DNA of 64,000 nucleotides, taken from Adenophora triphylla var. japonica. Lineage: Eukaryota; Streptophyta; Magnoliopsida; Asterales; Campanulaceae. The first letter of the stretch is position 1; each line of letters starts with the position of its first letter. Made by a program: the position numbers and the translations under genes. Below the pieces are notes generated by a model. It worked only from the letters and a program-made list of their open reading frames with translations. It was not told the DNA's origin and made no database searches. The DNA lies in contig JAFEMH010000931.1 of NCBI GenBank assembly GCA_022495995.1, positions 310,001 through 374,000 on the forward strand, given 5' to 3'. Below are positions 23,301-34,012 of this stretch, one piece after another.

Positions 23301-25644
23301 TCGCGATTCAGTTGCACAGAGTATGTTTTTGGGTTGGATGGAAGCGAACAAGAAATATGTAGAAGCTAGAACTTTAACTTATTCGCAATTTCCTATGAAG
23401 TTTGTATGGAAATCAAATATACGGGAATGGTTGCCGAGGAAGCAAGGGTTTTCAATCGGCCGAATATTTTTTGTCCCTCCTGGATGTGGTGAAATTTATT
23501 ATTTGAGGTGCTTACTTAACAAAGTGTGTGGGGCAAAAAGTTACAGTGACATTCGTTTCGTAAATGGTGTCCAATGTGAGACATTTCGTGACGCTTGCTA
23601 TGAGTTAGGTTTGTTGAATGATGATATGGAGTATATAGAAGCTTTTGTTGAATCAAGCGAGTGGTCTACTGCTACCTCAATGAGAATTCTCTTTGCAACG
23701 CTACTTACTTCTGGGTCTATGAGTAGACCAGAACATGTATGGGAGAAGTGTTGGAGCTATTTATGTGAGGATATACTTTATAGACAACGGTCTATACTTA
23801 ATCACCCATGTAAGTTTCTCATTTCATTACTTTTGTTATGAAATTGATTAGTAAATATTAGCACATCATTCTTTTCTCCATTATATTTTCCTTATTCCCT
23901 TTTCCACCTTATTTCCAGGTTTGACGTTGGAAGAAGAACATATTCGCAATTATGGCCTTGCTGAAATTGATAAAATTCTTAGAAAGCAAGGCAAAAGTTT
24001 ACTTGAGTTTACGATGTTGCCATATCCAAATTCTGATTACTTTCAAATCATATCTAATCGGTTAATTCATGATGAAATGTGTTATGACCGAGAAAGATTA
24101 GAAGCTGAATTTCAAGAACTTGTGTTGAAGTTGAATATTGATCAACGAGAGGTTTATAATGTCATTCTTGAATCATGTTCAACCAATATCGGGAAGATGT
24201 TCTTTGTGTATGGATATGCAGGGAGTGGAAAGATGTACGTTTGGAGAACCTTATCTGCTTGATTGCGTTCAAAAGGGTTTATCATTTTAAATGTAGCTTC
24301 AAGTGGAATAGCTTCATTATTATTACCTGGGGGAAGAACTGCGGATTCTAGGTTCGCCATTCCTTTCAATCTTAATGAAGACTCTGTTTGTAATATTACT
24401 CAAGGAAGCCCTTTAGCAGAATTAATTATAAAGTCCCATTTGATAATTTGGGATGAGGCACCAATGATGCATAAACATTGTTTTGAGGCTTTGGATAGAA
24501 GTATGAGGGATATAATGAGAGTTGTTGATCCGAAGCTGAATGAATACCCTTTTGGTGGAAAGACTATTGTTTTCGGTGGCGATTTTAGGCAAATTCTCCC
24601 AGTGATTCCGAAGGGTAGCAGACAAGATATTGTGCATGCCACGATTAATTCATCTTATCTATGGAGGCATTGTGTTGTATTGAGGTTGACAAATAATATG
24701 AGACTACAAGGTTTGGATTCAAGTCTAAATTCCGATAAAGTTAGGCTCTTTGCTGCTTGGATAGCAAGAGTTGGAGATGGCCAAGTTAATGAGCCTAATG
24801 ATGGTATTACTCCTATTGAAATCCCACGAGAGCTTTTAATTGAGAAATTTAATGACCCGATTGCTGCAATGGTTGAGAGTATATATTCTGAGTTTATAAA
24901 TGGACGTCCTGATTTATCATACTTTGAAGAAAGAGCTATTTTAGCTCCAACTTTGGATGTTGTTAATGCTGTTAATGAGTACATGGTGTCATTGAGAGAT
25001 TCCTCTGGACGAACTTATTTGAGTTCAGATGCTGCATGTCATACTGATAAACATTTTGAGTCCTTGAGTGATCTTCATACACCTGAATTCATCAATAGTA
25101 TTCGTATTTCTGGGCTTCCTAATCACACATTACACTTGAAAGTCGGGACTCCAGTGATGTTACTTCGTAATATAGACTCTTCACTTGGCCTTTGCAACGG
25201 CACTCGCTTGGTAATCACTCGGCTTGGAAATAATGTTTTAGAAGGTGAAGTAATTTCGTCTGGTGATATTGACAGAAAAGTTTTGATACCGAGAATGTCT
25301 TTAACACCATCAGACTCAAGGATCCCTTTTCGATTTGAGAGGAGACAATTTCCCTTGATGATCTCGTATGCTATGACAATTAATAAAAGTCAAGGTCAAT
25401 CGTTATCTACTGTTGGTCTCATTCTGCGAAAGCCAGTCTTTTTCCATGGTCAACTTTATGTCGTTTTATCACGTGTCAAAAGTCCAGATGGTCTGAAAAT
25501 ATTAATTTGTCATGATGACAATCCTTACCAATCTGATGTGCGTACTGACAATGTTGTCTTTAAGGAAATATTTCATAATTTGTAAACAAATATGGTTTTC
25601 GATTTCTGTCTGTTCAATTTTTGTCTTTTTAATATATATTAATG

Positions 25645-25673
25645 TCCCGTGCATCGCACGGGAGTCTGTCTAG
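25645..25673 (+). other. Helitron 3' terminus: hairpin and CTAG
   Basis: The stem TCCCGTGC/GCACGGGA with loop ATC lies six bases before CTAG, and the next base is T. This is the termination signal of rolling-circle transposition. Confidence 0.92.
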
Positions 25674-26047
25674 TTTTATTTTAAAAACAATGAATCTGGG
25701 ACTGGTTCAATTGCATAAAAATTGTGCGGACTGGAGATCACGGCTCTTTATCCGTATCTTGACGATTTTCATTTTTTGCCTTTTATTAATGACATTTTTG
25801 TCATTTCGCTCGATTCGTCATTTTCGACCCGTCGAATTAATTCGCACGCGATCTCTGCCCTATAACTCAACGAAAATTATGTACAATTGAACGGCATATG
25901 CTCCAAATCAGTAAAACTAACCCTTTATTCTTCTATTGATTTTGGAAATGAGTTGATGCATTCTAGGATTATAGGAACGAAATCACCAATATCTGGATTA
26001 TAAAAAAAATGTGGAGAGGGAAGAGAGGAAGAGGAGAGAGGTGAGGT
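25674..26047. other. Flank between Helitron and hAT element
   Basis: No gene seen. A pyrimidine- and CG-containing stretch at 25740-25870 may be an old repeat. Confidence 0.4.
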
Positions 26048-26055
26048 ATTTACAG

Positions 26056-26865
26056 TAGACATGGGCAAATCGGAACCGGAACCGGGCGGAACCGGAGAAC
26101 CGAACGGGAATCGGAACCGGCGAGAATCGGAACCGGCGAGAACCGAAACCGGCCGGTTCACGGTTCAGTCTCAGTTCCTCTTTTCAGAAAACCGTGAACC
26201 GGCGGTTTTGGAACCGGAACCGGGGAACCGGCGGTTCGGAACCGGAGAACCGACGGTTCTTGCAGAAAATTCAAAAAAAATCGAATTTTGCCCCTTTTTT
26301 TTCAACTTTTTCAGTCAAATTTGCCCGTTTTTTTTACTTTTTACACCTTTTTCAGTAATTAAAAAAAAACAAAAAATAAAACAATCCTTACCTTTCACAT
26401 ATAAATACAAATTCACCTCATTATATTTTATTTTCACAAAACTCTCTTAACTCTCTCTTACTCTCTCTTAACTCTCTCTTAAGTTACTCTCATTACATTT
26501 TATTTTCACATGGGCGGTCGTCTATGTGTGCAGAGCCTTTTAAACATTGCTTGAATTTGGCTATGGGCGGTCGCCCACCTCTCATGGGCGGTCGCCCATG
26601 TGTGCAGAGGCTTTTAAACATTGCTTGAATTTGGCTATGGGCGGTCGCCCACCTCTCTTGGGCGGTCGCCCACTTGGACAGTTTTCAAAAAAAAAAAAAA
26701 AGGACAAAAAAGGAATTGAGAAACCGTGGAACCGGAACCGGCATCAAGGAACCGGAATCGGGAATCGGATTTTAGCGATTCCGTCTCGATTCCCCCTTTT
26801 TCCGAGAAACCGAAATCGACGGTTCGAAACCAAAACCGAAATCGAGAATCGGATGCCCATGCCTA
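26056..26865. mobile_element. Non-autonomous hAT element, GGAACCGG-rich
   Basis: The ends are inverted: TAGACATGGGCA on the left and TAGGCATGGGCA (read inward) on the right. They are flanked by 8-bp duplications ATTTACAG (26048-26055) and ATTTACGG (26866-26873), one mismatch. The subterminal parts are full of AACCGG motifs in both orientations. There is no transposase. Open frames within it are composed of the repeats. Confidence 0.87.
26510..26674. repeat. 74-bp tandem repeat with GGGCGGTCGCCC palindromes
   Basis: Units start at 26510 and 26584, with a partial third from about 26657. Each unit has the palindrome-like TGGGCGGTCGCCCA twice around CAGAGCCTTTTAAACATTGC. It lies inside the hAT element. 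Confidence 0.85.
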
Positions 26866-27141
26866 ATTTACGGTCATAAGAGAGTGCTGCTCAGCTGTTT
26901 GTCAAGTCAATCAAAGTAGATGTGGATGATGACCATGTACACACAGCAAGCCAAGAGATTGGATTGTGAATTGGGCCCCACCTTAGTTTTCTGTCATTTT
27001 CTTGTTATTTCCTCCTTTTACTTGTGCATCTAACTAGATGACAATTCCTTGCTTTAATTTTGTCTTTCAAGGACATTTCAGGAAACATCAAATTTTAATT
27101 TTCTTGACCAGGTCTTAAGTTTTCTTCTAAAAAAAACACTA

Positions 27142-27370
27142 CTCCCTATTTATTTAACGTTTTTACTTCTTTTTTTAATCTGTCTTATTTTAAATTTTTT
27201 AATTGATTTATTATTTAAAATAGATAATAAGACCTTTATCATTCTTACAACAAAATTATCTATCCACTTTCTCTTTTTTAATTTACTTTTCATACTTACA
27301 ACATTTACTTTTTATTAATTCTCATATCAAATCAAGTCAACCTAAAAACAATAAATCGAGATGGAGGGAG
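27142..27370. mobile_element. Stowaway-like MITE
   Basis: TA-flanked, from CTCCCTATTTATTTAACG to ATGGAGGGAG. There is no coding capacity. A truncated copy starts segment copy 2 at 35488. Confidence 0.7.
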
Positions 27371-28115
27371 TATATTCTTAATTTCATTTAAAAACTAAAA
27401 ATATTCTCATCTAGTCTTCATAAGGATTTTTTTTGGGTTTGAAATTCATAATATTTTTAAAATTAATTGATAATGCTGGTATAGGTATAGAGCAGCTTTA
27501 GTCCAGCAATTAGGTTGTTATCTAACGTCTAATACCTAAAATCACGAACAAACGTTTAGCCAAAATGGTCTATAACTAACACCCTTCGGCGTGAGGATAA
27601 GGGTAAAATGACCTTGCCTTTTCATGAAGATTAAGGGTAGATATTTATACCAAATTGGTGGGACATGTGTTGTAAATCCGTTAAATTCGGCGGAAATATA
27701 GAGATTAACCGTTTTCAAGAATTTAGGAGTTTGTTACTTTGACGACATGGGTTACGCATGTTTAGCTTGATCGAAGTCGTTCAAATAGAATGAGGTTGAC
27801 CTGAGTTCGTGCATTGGTTATGCAGAGAAACGTACGAGTGACTGGTCGTATTTCAGAGCATGTTAGGTCGCAACCTATAGAGGGTCGTACCACAGCTTTG
27901 ATCGACTTAACTTTTGGTCGCTTGCCAGTTTATGGGACACGATGACGGGCCTTTGGGCGTACTTCGGGTTCGCGTAATTGTATGGACGTTGGGCTGGTCT
28001 CAAGTTCAGTCCGTTACTTTTATTCCGTTCATTAATCATGTCTTACGGTCGAATGATATACTTCTTTTTGTCTCAAATCAGTAGTCTCGTTTCATATTAT
28101 TGTCCCAAAATAGTT

Positions 28116-28149
<34 letters not shown>

Positions 28150-28495
28150 TTAAAGCAGCTTTAGTACAATTTTAAATGGTACAAAAGATTAAAGCATCAA
28201 TATAATCAAGGGGCATTTACAAAAAACTACTTTTGAAAGGTGGAAATTACAAAAAAAAACACATAAGTTGGAAATTACAAAAAACTACTTTCTTTATTAC
28301 AAAAAACTACTTTTTTTAATTTTGGGAACAAAAAAATTTATTATTACTTTTTTTTTTTTGCAATTTTTTTTTTTTTTTTTGTGCTAAAAAAATTTTATTT
28401 TTTGCAAAAAAATTTTTATTTTTGCAAAAAAAATTTTATTTTTGGTCAGACAACTGTGACCTCCATTTCACTTAGCACAAAACCTTTTAAAAAAT

Positions 28496-28520
28496 AACTG
28501 ATAAATGATATTTATCAGTT
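28496..28520. repeat. Perfect 11-bp palindrome with 3-nt loop
   Basis: AACTGATAAAT, loop GAT, ATTTATCAGTT. The arms are the array unit in opposite orientations. A second, looser inverted pair AAACAACTGAT/ATCAGTTGTTT lies at about 28553-28583. Confidence 0.85.
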
Positions 28521-28608
28521 GTTTAACCAAATACCAAGCACAAAAACTCATTAAACAACTGATAAATCCATTCATCAGTTGTTTGAACCAAACACTTAGC
28601 ACAAAAAT

Positions 28609-30500
28609 AACTGATAAACAACTGATAAACATGAGAAACAACTGATAAACAACTGATAAACAAATGATAAACATGATAAACAACTGATAAACAACTGATA
28701 AATATGATAAACAACTGATAAACAACTGATAAACAACCGATAAACAACTGATAAACATGATAAACAACTGATAAACACGGATAAACAACTGATAAACAAC
28801 TGATAAACAACTGATAAACATGATAAACAACTGATAAACAACTGATACACAACTGATAACCATGATAAACAACTGATAAACAAACAATAAACAACTGATA
28901 AACATGATAAACAACTGATAAACAACTGATAAACATGATAAACAACTGATAAACATGATAAACAACTGATAAACATGATAAACAACTGATAAACAACTGA
29001 TAACCATGATAAACAACTGATAAAAAACCAATAAACAACTGATAAACATGATAAACAACTGATAAACAACTGATAAACATGATAAATAAATGATAAACAA
29101 CCGATAAACAACTGATAAATAAATGATAAACAACTGATAAACAACTGATAAACATGATAAACAACTGATAAACATGATAAACATGATAAACAACTGATAA
29201 ACAACTGATAAACAACTGATAAACATGATAAACATGATAAACAACTGATAAACATGATAAACAACTGATAAACATGATAAACAATTGATAAACAATTGAT
29301 AAACAACTGATAAACATGATAAACATGATAAACAACTGATAAACATGATAAACAACTGATAAATAAATGATAAACAACTGATAAACAACTGATAAACATG
29401 ATAAACAACTGATAAACAACTGATAAACATGATAAACATGATAAACAATCGATAAACAATCGATAAACAATCGATAAACATGATAAACATGATAAACAAC
29501 CGATAAACAACCGATAAACAATGATAAACAACCAATAAACAATCGATAAACATGATAAACAACCGATAAACAATCGATAAACATGATAAACATGATAAAC
29601 AATCGATAAACAATCGATAAACAATCGATAAACATGATAAACATGATAAACAATCGATAAACAACCGATAAACAATCGATAAACAACCAATAAACAACCG
29701 ATAAACATGATAAACAACTAATAAACAACCGATAAACATGATAAACAATCGATAAACAATCGATAAACATGATAAACATGATAAACAATCGATAAACAAC
29801 CGATAAATAACGATAAACAATCGATAAACAATCGATAAACATGATAAACATGATAAACAACCGATAAACAATCGATAAACAACCGATAAACATGATAAAC
29901 AATCGATAAACATGATAAACAATCGATAAACAATCGATAAACATGATAAACAATTGATAAACAACTGATAAACATGATAAACAATCGATAAACAACTGAT
30001 AAACAATCGATAAACAATCGATAAACAATCGATAAACAATCGATAAACATGATAAACAATCGATAAACAATCGATAAACAATCGATAAATAGCCGATAAA
30101 TAATCGATAAACATGATAAACAATCGATAAACAATCGATAAACATGATAAACATGATAAACAATCGATAAACAATCGATAAACAACTGATAAACATGATA
30201 AACAACTGATAAACAACTGATAAACAACTGATAAACAACTGATAAACATGATAAACAACAGATAAACATGATAAACAACTGATAAACACTAATAAACAAC
30301 TGATAAACATGATAAACAACTGATAAGCAACCAATAAACAACTGATAAACAACTGATAAACAACTGATAAACAAATGATAAAAATGATAAACAACTGATA
30401 AACAACCGATAAACAACTGATAAACATGATAAACAACTGATAAACATGATAAACAACTAATAAACATGACAAAAAAATTGATAAACAACTGTTAAACAAC
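28609..30500. repeat. 1.9-kb array of interspersed 11-bp and 9-bp units
   Basis: The units are AAACAACTGAT (11 bp; variants AAACAATCGAT, AAACAACCGAT, AAACAATTGAT) and AAACATGAT (9 bp). CTGAT types fill about 28610-29440, CGAT types about 29440-30190, and CTGAT types return to 30500. All three minus-strand frames stay open for more than 370 codons because neither unit makes a stop on that strand; the predicted 'proteins' are only repeats of LFISCLSVVY. Confidence 0.96.
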
Positions 30501-30539
30501 TAAAAACCTTAAATCGGGACAGAATGTTTTTATGGCATA

Positions 30540-30819
30540 CTCCCTCCGTCCCACACCACTGTTGACTTATTTCCTTTTTGGTCTATCCCAAGTTAGTGTG
30601 AACTGTTCAAAATGACAAAGAATCTTTACTATTCCACCCACCCACTCATTCTCTCTCCTACTTTACTTTTACACTCACAACATTCTCTCTCCTAACTATT
30701 CCTCTCACTCATTCTCTCTCCTATTTAATTTTCCATACTCACAAACACCTCCCCCACCTATTTCTCTCTCCTACTTTTCCTTAATTTCCATGCCAAAAAA
30801 GTTGCTCCATGGTAGTGTG
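30540..30819. mobile_element. Truncated Stowaway MITE
   Basis: It begins TA then CTCCCTCCGTCCCACACCAC. The matching right end is missing, because the hAT-like fragment begins at 30820 within what should be the right inverted repeat. Confidence 0.7.
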
Positions 30820-31017
30820 TAGGGCTATTACACGAAACGAGCCTGCTCGAGCTCGGCTCGAAAAAAGCTCGAGTTCGAGTGGGCTCGAGTTGAACTCGAG
30901 CTCGAGCTCGAACCGATTTTTAAGCTCGTCATTTTTTCGAGATCGGCTCGTGTTCGGCTCGTATGTTCGACGAGCTCTGTTCGAGATCGACTCGTTTGAG
31001 CTCGACTCGAGTAATTA
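30820..31017. mobile_element. CTCGAG-rich hAT-like fragment
   Basis: It starts TAGGGCTATTACACGAAACG and is made mostly of GCTCGAG/CTCGAGC motifs, the style of plant hAT MITEs. No right end or duplicated target was found. Confidence 0.5.
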
Positions 31018-31635
31018 AATATGAATATTACTAAAAAACAATTTTCACACAAAACACACCCACACTTCCTCTGTTCACTCTCTCTCTCTCTCTCTCTCTC
31101 TATTCAATCGGTCAACCCATCTCCGACGACCACCTTCCACACCTCTGACGACCACCTCCGGCAAGTCCATTGATTCCGGCCAAGCTATAAGTTACTGAAG
31201 CTTTAAAGTGATTTAAATGACAATACAAGAAAAGAAAAGGTTAAAGGTGACATTAATAATGGGCATAATAAGTGTATTGTTCATATATATATATATAAAC
31301 AATTAAAACTTTGATCTCAAATAACTTTTAGTTGCAGTCCGAGAAAAAGAAAAATGTTTTTTTATAATAATAACGCTGTAAGCAAGAATCAGCCTTGCAA
31401 TTCTAGGAGATTAAAATCTGCTGTATGGAATAATAAGAATTTTCCATGTATCGTCATTTCAATTTGATACTTTTGCAAGCTGCACAAAACAGATTCCCAG
31501 ATTTTAATGTGTTTTGTGTGCAAAATAGTTTTTTGTAATATTCATATTTAGCTAAATAATTTTTTGTAAAATCACAACTTACATGTTTTTTTTTGTAAAT
31601 AGCATGTTTTTGAGTGAGTTTTTAATAAAAAGTCC
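31018..31635. other. Right part of the Mutator-like element
   Basis: Contains a CT microsatellite (31079-31100) and no gene. AAATATGAATATTACTAAAAAA with CACACAAAACAC near 31018-31055 is repeated in inverted orientation near 31512-31552, enclosing about 460 bp. Confidence 0.55.
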
Positions 31636-32081
31636 TATAATCAAATCAATAATTTAAATATCTTTCAAAAAAATTCTGATCAAAGTTAGAAGCGGAAAAA
31701 ATAGTTTCCATATACTCTTCGTTCCATAACAAAGTGATACCAATATTAAAAGAGAAGAGATTAAGAAAAAATACTAAAATAGTATGATATTGATAATAGA
31801 GAAGATATTAATTTGGAAAATAAAATAACATAAACAAATAAAATAAAAATAATAAGTGAATTATTGTTGTTATCGGAGGGGAAGTAGGAGATGAGAGGCA
31901 TACTCTTTCCACTTCCATGGATAGAGTTCAACTCTATCAACACAATAATAATAATAATTAAATGGAAATTATTAAATAGGAATAACTTTATTATATCCAT
32001 TTATTTATCGCGTGTCCAAGTTCGTTCAATGGAAGCATAATTACAAAGGATAACATCATCCACCATGGCCAAACTACAAAC

Positions 32082-32113
<32 letters not shown>

Positions 32114-32636
32114 TTTTAAAATATTTATTTTTTAATTTGTGCCATTAACAAAGTAAAACTAGTATGGTACTAGCATCATAGCTTTTGTTTATGTTTTTCT
32201 TTTGATTTTTCATTCTGAATAAGACAATTAGGTAGGCCCCCTCGGACCCACTCTTCTAGCTTTTGAGATGAATTACTTTGTTTGTTTTTTCATGTTTCAC
32301 AATTGTTTTTCACCTCAAAATTAATATCATAATCTTTAAATTAAAAAATATTGTAATGCAATTTTTGAAATTATCCAGTGTCTGATTTAATTAAACCCGA
32401 TGAGAATTTTATATAGATATAAATGATCAATAACTTGGTCTTTGATTTACCTACGTGAAATCCACCCACCACCCTTACATTGTTGCAAGAACGGGTGAAA
32501 ACAACGGCTCTCAATCAAGATACTTATCGTGATATGAGAGAAGAGTAGTTTTGCAAGGACAGATGAAAACAATGGCTCTCAAGTCGTTTCAAATATTGTA
32601 CGTGAAATTGGTCTGCATAGGATGTGATCCTGTAAA

Positions 32637-33456
32637 TGTCTTTAAAATCTAAATAAGAGTACTGATGCTGTTTAAAAATAGGAATTGGGTCTATATCAAT
32701 CTGTAAGCGAGAAAAGAGGAAGCAAGGCCCAAATCGAGATAAGGCCCAAGAAGAAAATAGCAATAAAGGTGGCCCAGGGGTATCTCGCCTTAAAGTATGT
32801 TTGGGGTTATCCCGCTAATTTCACTAAAAAGGTAAGCATAAGATAACAAAGGCGAGATAATGCTAGATGATCGGCGAGATAATAAAAGCGAGATAATGGC
32901 GATAAACGACGAGATAATAGGGTAAGTCGGTGTGATAATTGGATGAGGCGACATGACACTTGGTTAACCACATTCGGCGATAGATGGATCCCAGGGGACA
33001 CGGCATATGAGAGGCGGCATATAAATATCTACGAAATGGGACCCACTATAACGGTTTGACATTGGGAAAAGTGACGTGTGTCAGAGAAAGCATCACATGT
33101 ATTGGGTTTATTCTCGTGATTGACCAATTAAACGATGACACGTGGAATGGAAAGTTAGATATTGCACGAGATATGCACGTAAGGATAGCGCATGCGTAGC
33201 AGGAGGGAAGGGGTATATATATGAGGGATCATCATCCCCACCGAGGTACGTTCACCCACACACACGAAACACCCTTCCTCAATTCTGATATTGATCTTCG
33301 TTAGACAGAGACTTATCCTCACGCCGGAGGGGCTTACGCCGGAGCCGCCCTCGGATTAGTTACTTTGCTTTGGTGTGCAGACGAGAAGAAGGAGTCGGAG
33401 ATATCCAATTTGGGCTACAACGGTCCGTGTTGCTGTTGAGGAAATTCCTGGCAACA
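32637..33456 (+). repeat. 5' LTR (about 820 bp)
   Basis: It begins TGTCTTTAAAATC and ends CCTGGCAACA. TATA box GGGTATATATATGAGG lies at about 33211-33226. The CTCACGCCGGAGGGGCTT region matches the LTR at 54375-56096 in reverse complement, so the two are related families. The start is set by the breakpoint with copy 2, so it may be off by a few bases. Confidence 0.65.
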
Positions 33457-33461
33457 TCAAT

Positions 33462-33482
33462 TGGTTCCGTTGCCGGGACTTG
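33462..33482 (+). other. Primer binding site, tRNA-Glu type
   Basis: TGGTTCCGTTGCCGGGACTT is the complement of the 3' end of a plant tRNA-Glu (…CCCGGCAACGGA plus ACCA) as I recall it. It lies five bases after the LTR. Confidence 0.8.
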
Positions 33483-34012
33483 AGTCTCTTCATCGTTTGA
33501 AGGTTAACGGTGGTGAATTAGTAAGTTTTGGGTGCTGTTCGTAGATCTGGTGGTTTGGTGTGTGTTGGGATTGATTTATTTGGCATTGTCTGTAGTTTGC
33601 AAGTTGGGTTTCATATTGAGTTGATTATTGTTCATTTCTTGGGTGGCTACTGTTCATAGTTTTTGTGGGTTGAATTTTTTGGGGTACTGATATTGTTTGA
33701 TTGGTTGGGTATAGATTTGGTGATTCCAAAGTATTGGTTTGGTTTAGATTGGAGATTATTGTGTTTGTAGGGTGTTTCTGGGATTTGAATTTTGCTTGTG
33801 TTCATTTGATTTTGCTGGCGTAAAGTTTTGGTGTTTTTGGGTTGGTAATTGGTGAAATTTTGGAAGATAGATTTGGGGTAATAAGGTGCTTGATAATTGT
33901 GAGTTAGCTGAAGCATATTTGCAAGTTTCTGGGCTTAGATCTGCAAATCTTCATAAGATCTGCATATCTTCAAGTTCGTATTCATAACTTTTGATTACTT
34001 GGGTAGTAAGAA

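Larger units (their letters stand above)
2178..25585 (+). pseudogene. Helitron REP/PIF1-type helicase, interrupted by stops and frameshifts
   Basis: Gene model: 2178-2241, 20377-20442, 20590-20766, 21001-21439, 21546-22467, 22593-23809, 23919-25585. All junctions use GT-AG and the codon phase carries correctly through the first five exons. Encoded parts in order: a Cys motif at YWDIGDATYNCKFCGAHFWY (21003 on), the rolling-circle HUH motif in GLPHAHILLFL (about 22620-22655), the catalytic-tyrosine region YLFKYINKGND (about 23035), and an SF1B PIF1 helicase with Walker A (YGYAGSGKM, about 24210), Walker B (IIWDEAPM), GGDFRQILPV and the C-terminal INKSQGQS and VLSRVKS blocks. The enzyme nicks and unwinds Helitron DNA. 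This copy is dead: in-frame TGA at 21174-21176, 21627-21629 and 24260-24262, frameshifts near 21790 and 22705, and Met where Walker A normally has Thr or Ser. Intron 1 is 18 kb because of nested DNA. Linking the 2178 exon to the rest is inference; the remainder is certain. Confidence 0.88.
1..25673 (+). mobile_element. Autonomous-type plant Helitron (5' end outside window), with nested insertions
   Basis: The 3' end is seen directly: an 8-bp stem (25645-25652 with 25656-25663, 3-nt loop), six bases, then CTAG at 25670-25673 followed by T. This is the Helitron terminus and the expected A/T insertion site. Upstream on the same strand are an RPA70-like gene (3-958) and a REP/PIF1 helicase gene (2178-25585), the usual pair of plant Helitrons. 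That these belong to one element is inferred from gene order and from the phase fit between the helicase exon at 2178 and the one at 20377. No 5' TC terminus was found, so the left boundary is the window edge, not a real end. A 12.85-kb LTR element and an opposite-strand gene lie inside. Confidence 0.75.
28210..31635. mobile_element. Mutator-like element carrying a giant tandem array
   Basis: The 9-bp duplication TATAATCAA is at 28201-28209 and 31636-31644. Segment copy 2 shows the uninterrupted empty site. The ends are weakly inverted: GGGGCATTTACAAAAAACTA on the left, and GG, TTTT and AAAAACT in register on the right (read inward). Subterminal ATTACAAAAAACTAC repeats are present on the left. 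A 9-bp duplication points to Mutator-like transposition. No transposase is present. Its cargo is the 1.9-kb array, a truncated Stowaway and a CTCGAG-rich hAT-like fragment. Confidence 0.8.
27172..32636. repeat. Segmental duplication, copy 1 (split by a Mutator-like element)
   Basis: 27172-28209 plus 31636-32636 match 35488-37368 almost base for base, including unique stretches such as GACATGGGTTACGCATGTTT and GGCCCCCTCGGACCCACTC. No gene was recognised in it. A short frame in copy 2 (36118-36387) is broken in copy 1. Confidence 0.93.

Noticed and set aside
26061..26879. Plus-strand frames rich in EPEPGNRRFGTGEP and GGRPP
   Set aside because: They are translated AACCGG and GGGCGGTCGCCC repeats of a hAT element.
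28468..30499. Three very long minus-strand open frames (596, 658, 373 codons)
   Set aside because: They are the same 11-bp and 9-bp repeat read in three frames; no unit creates a stop, so openness is automatic and there is no domain.
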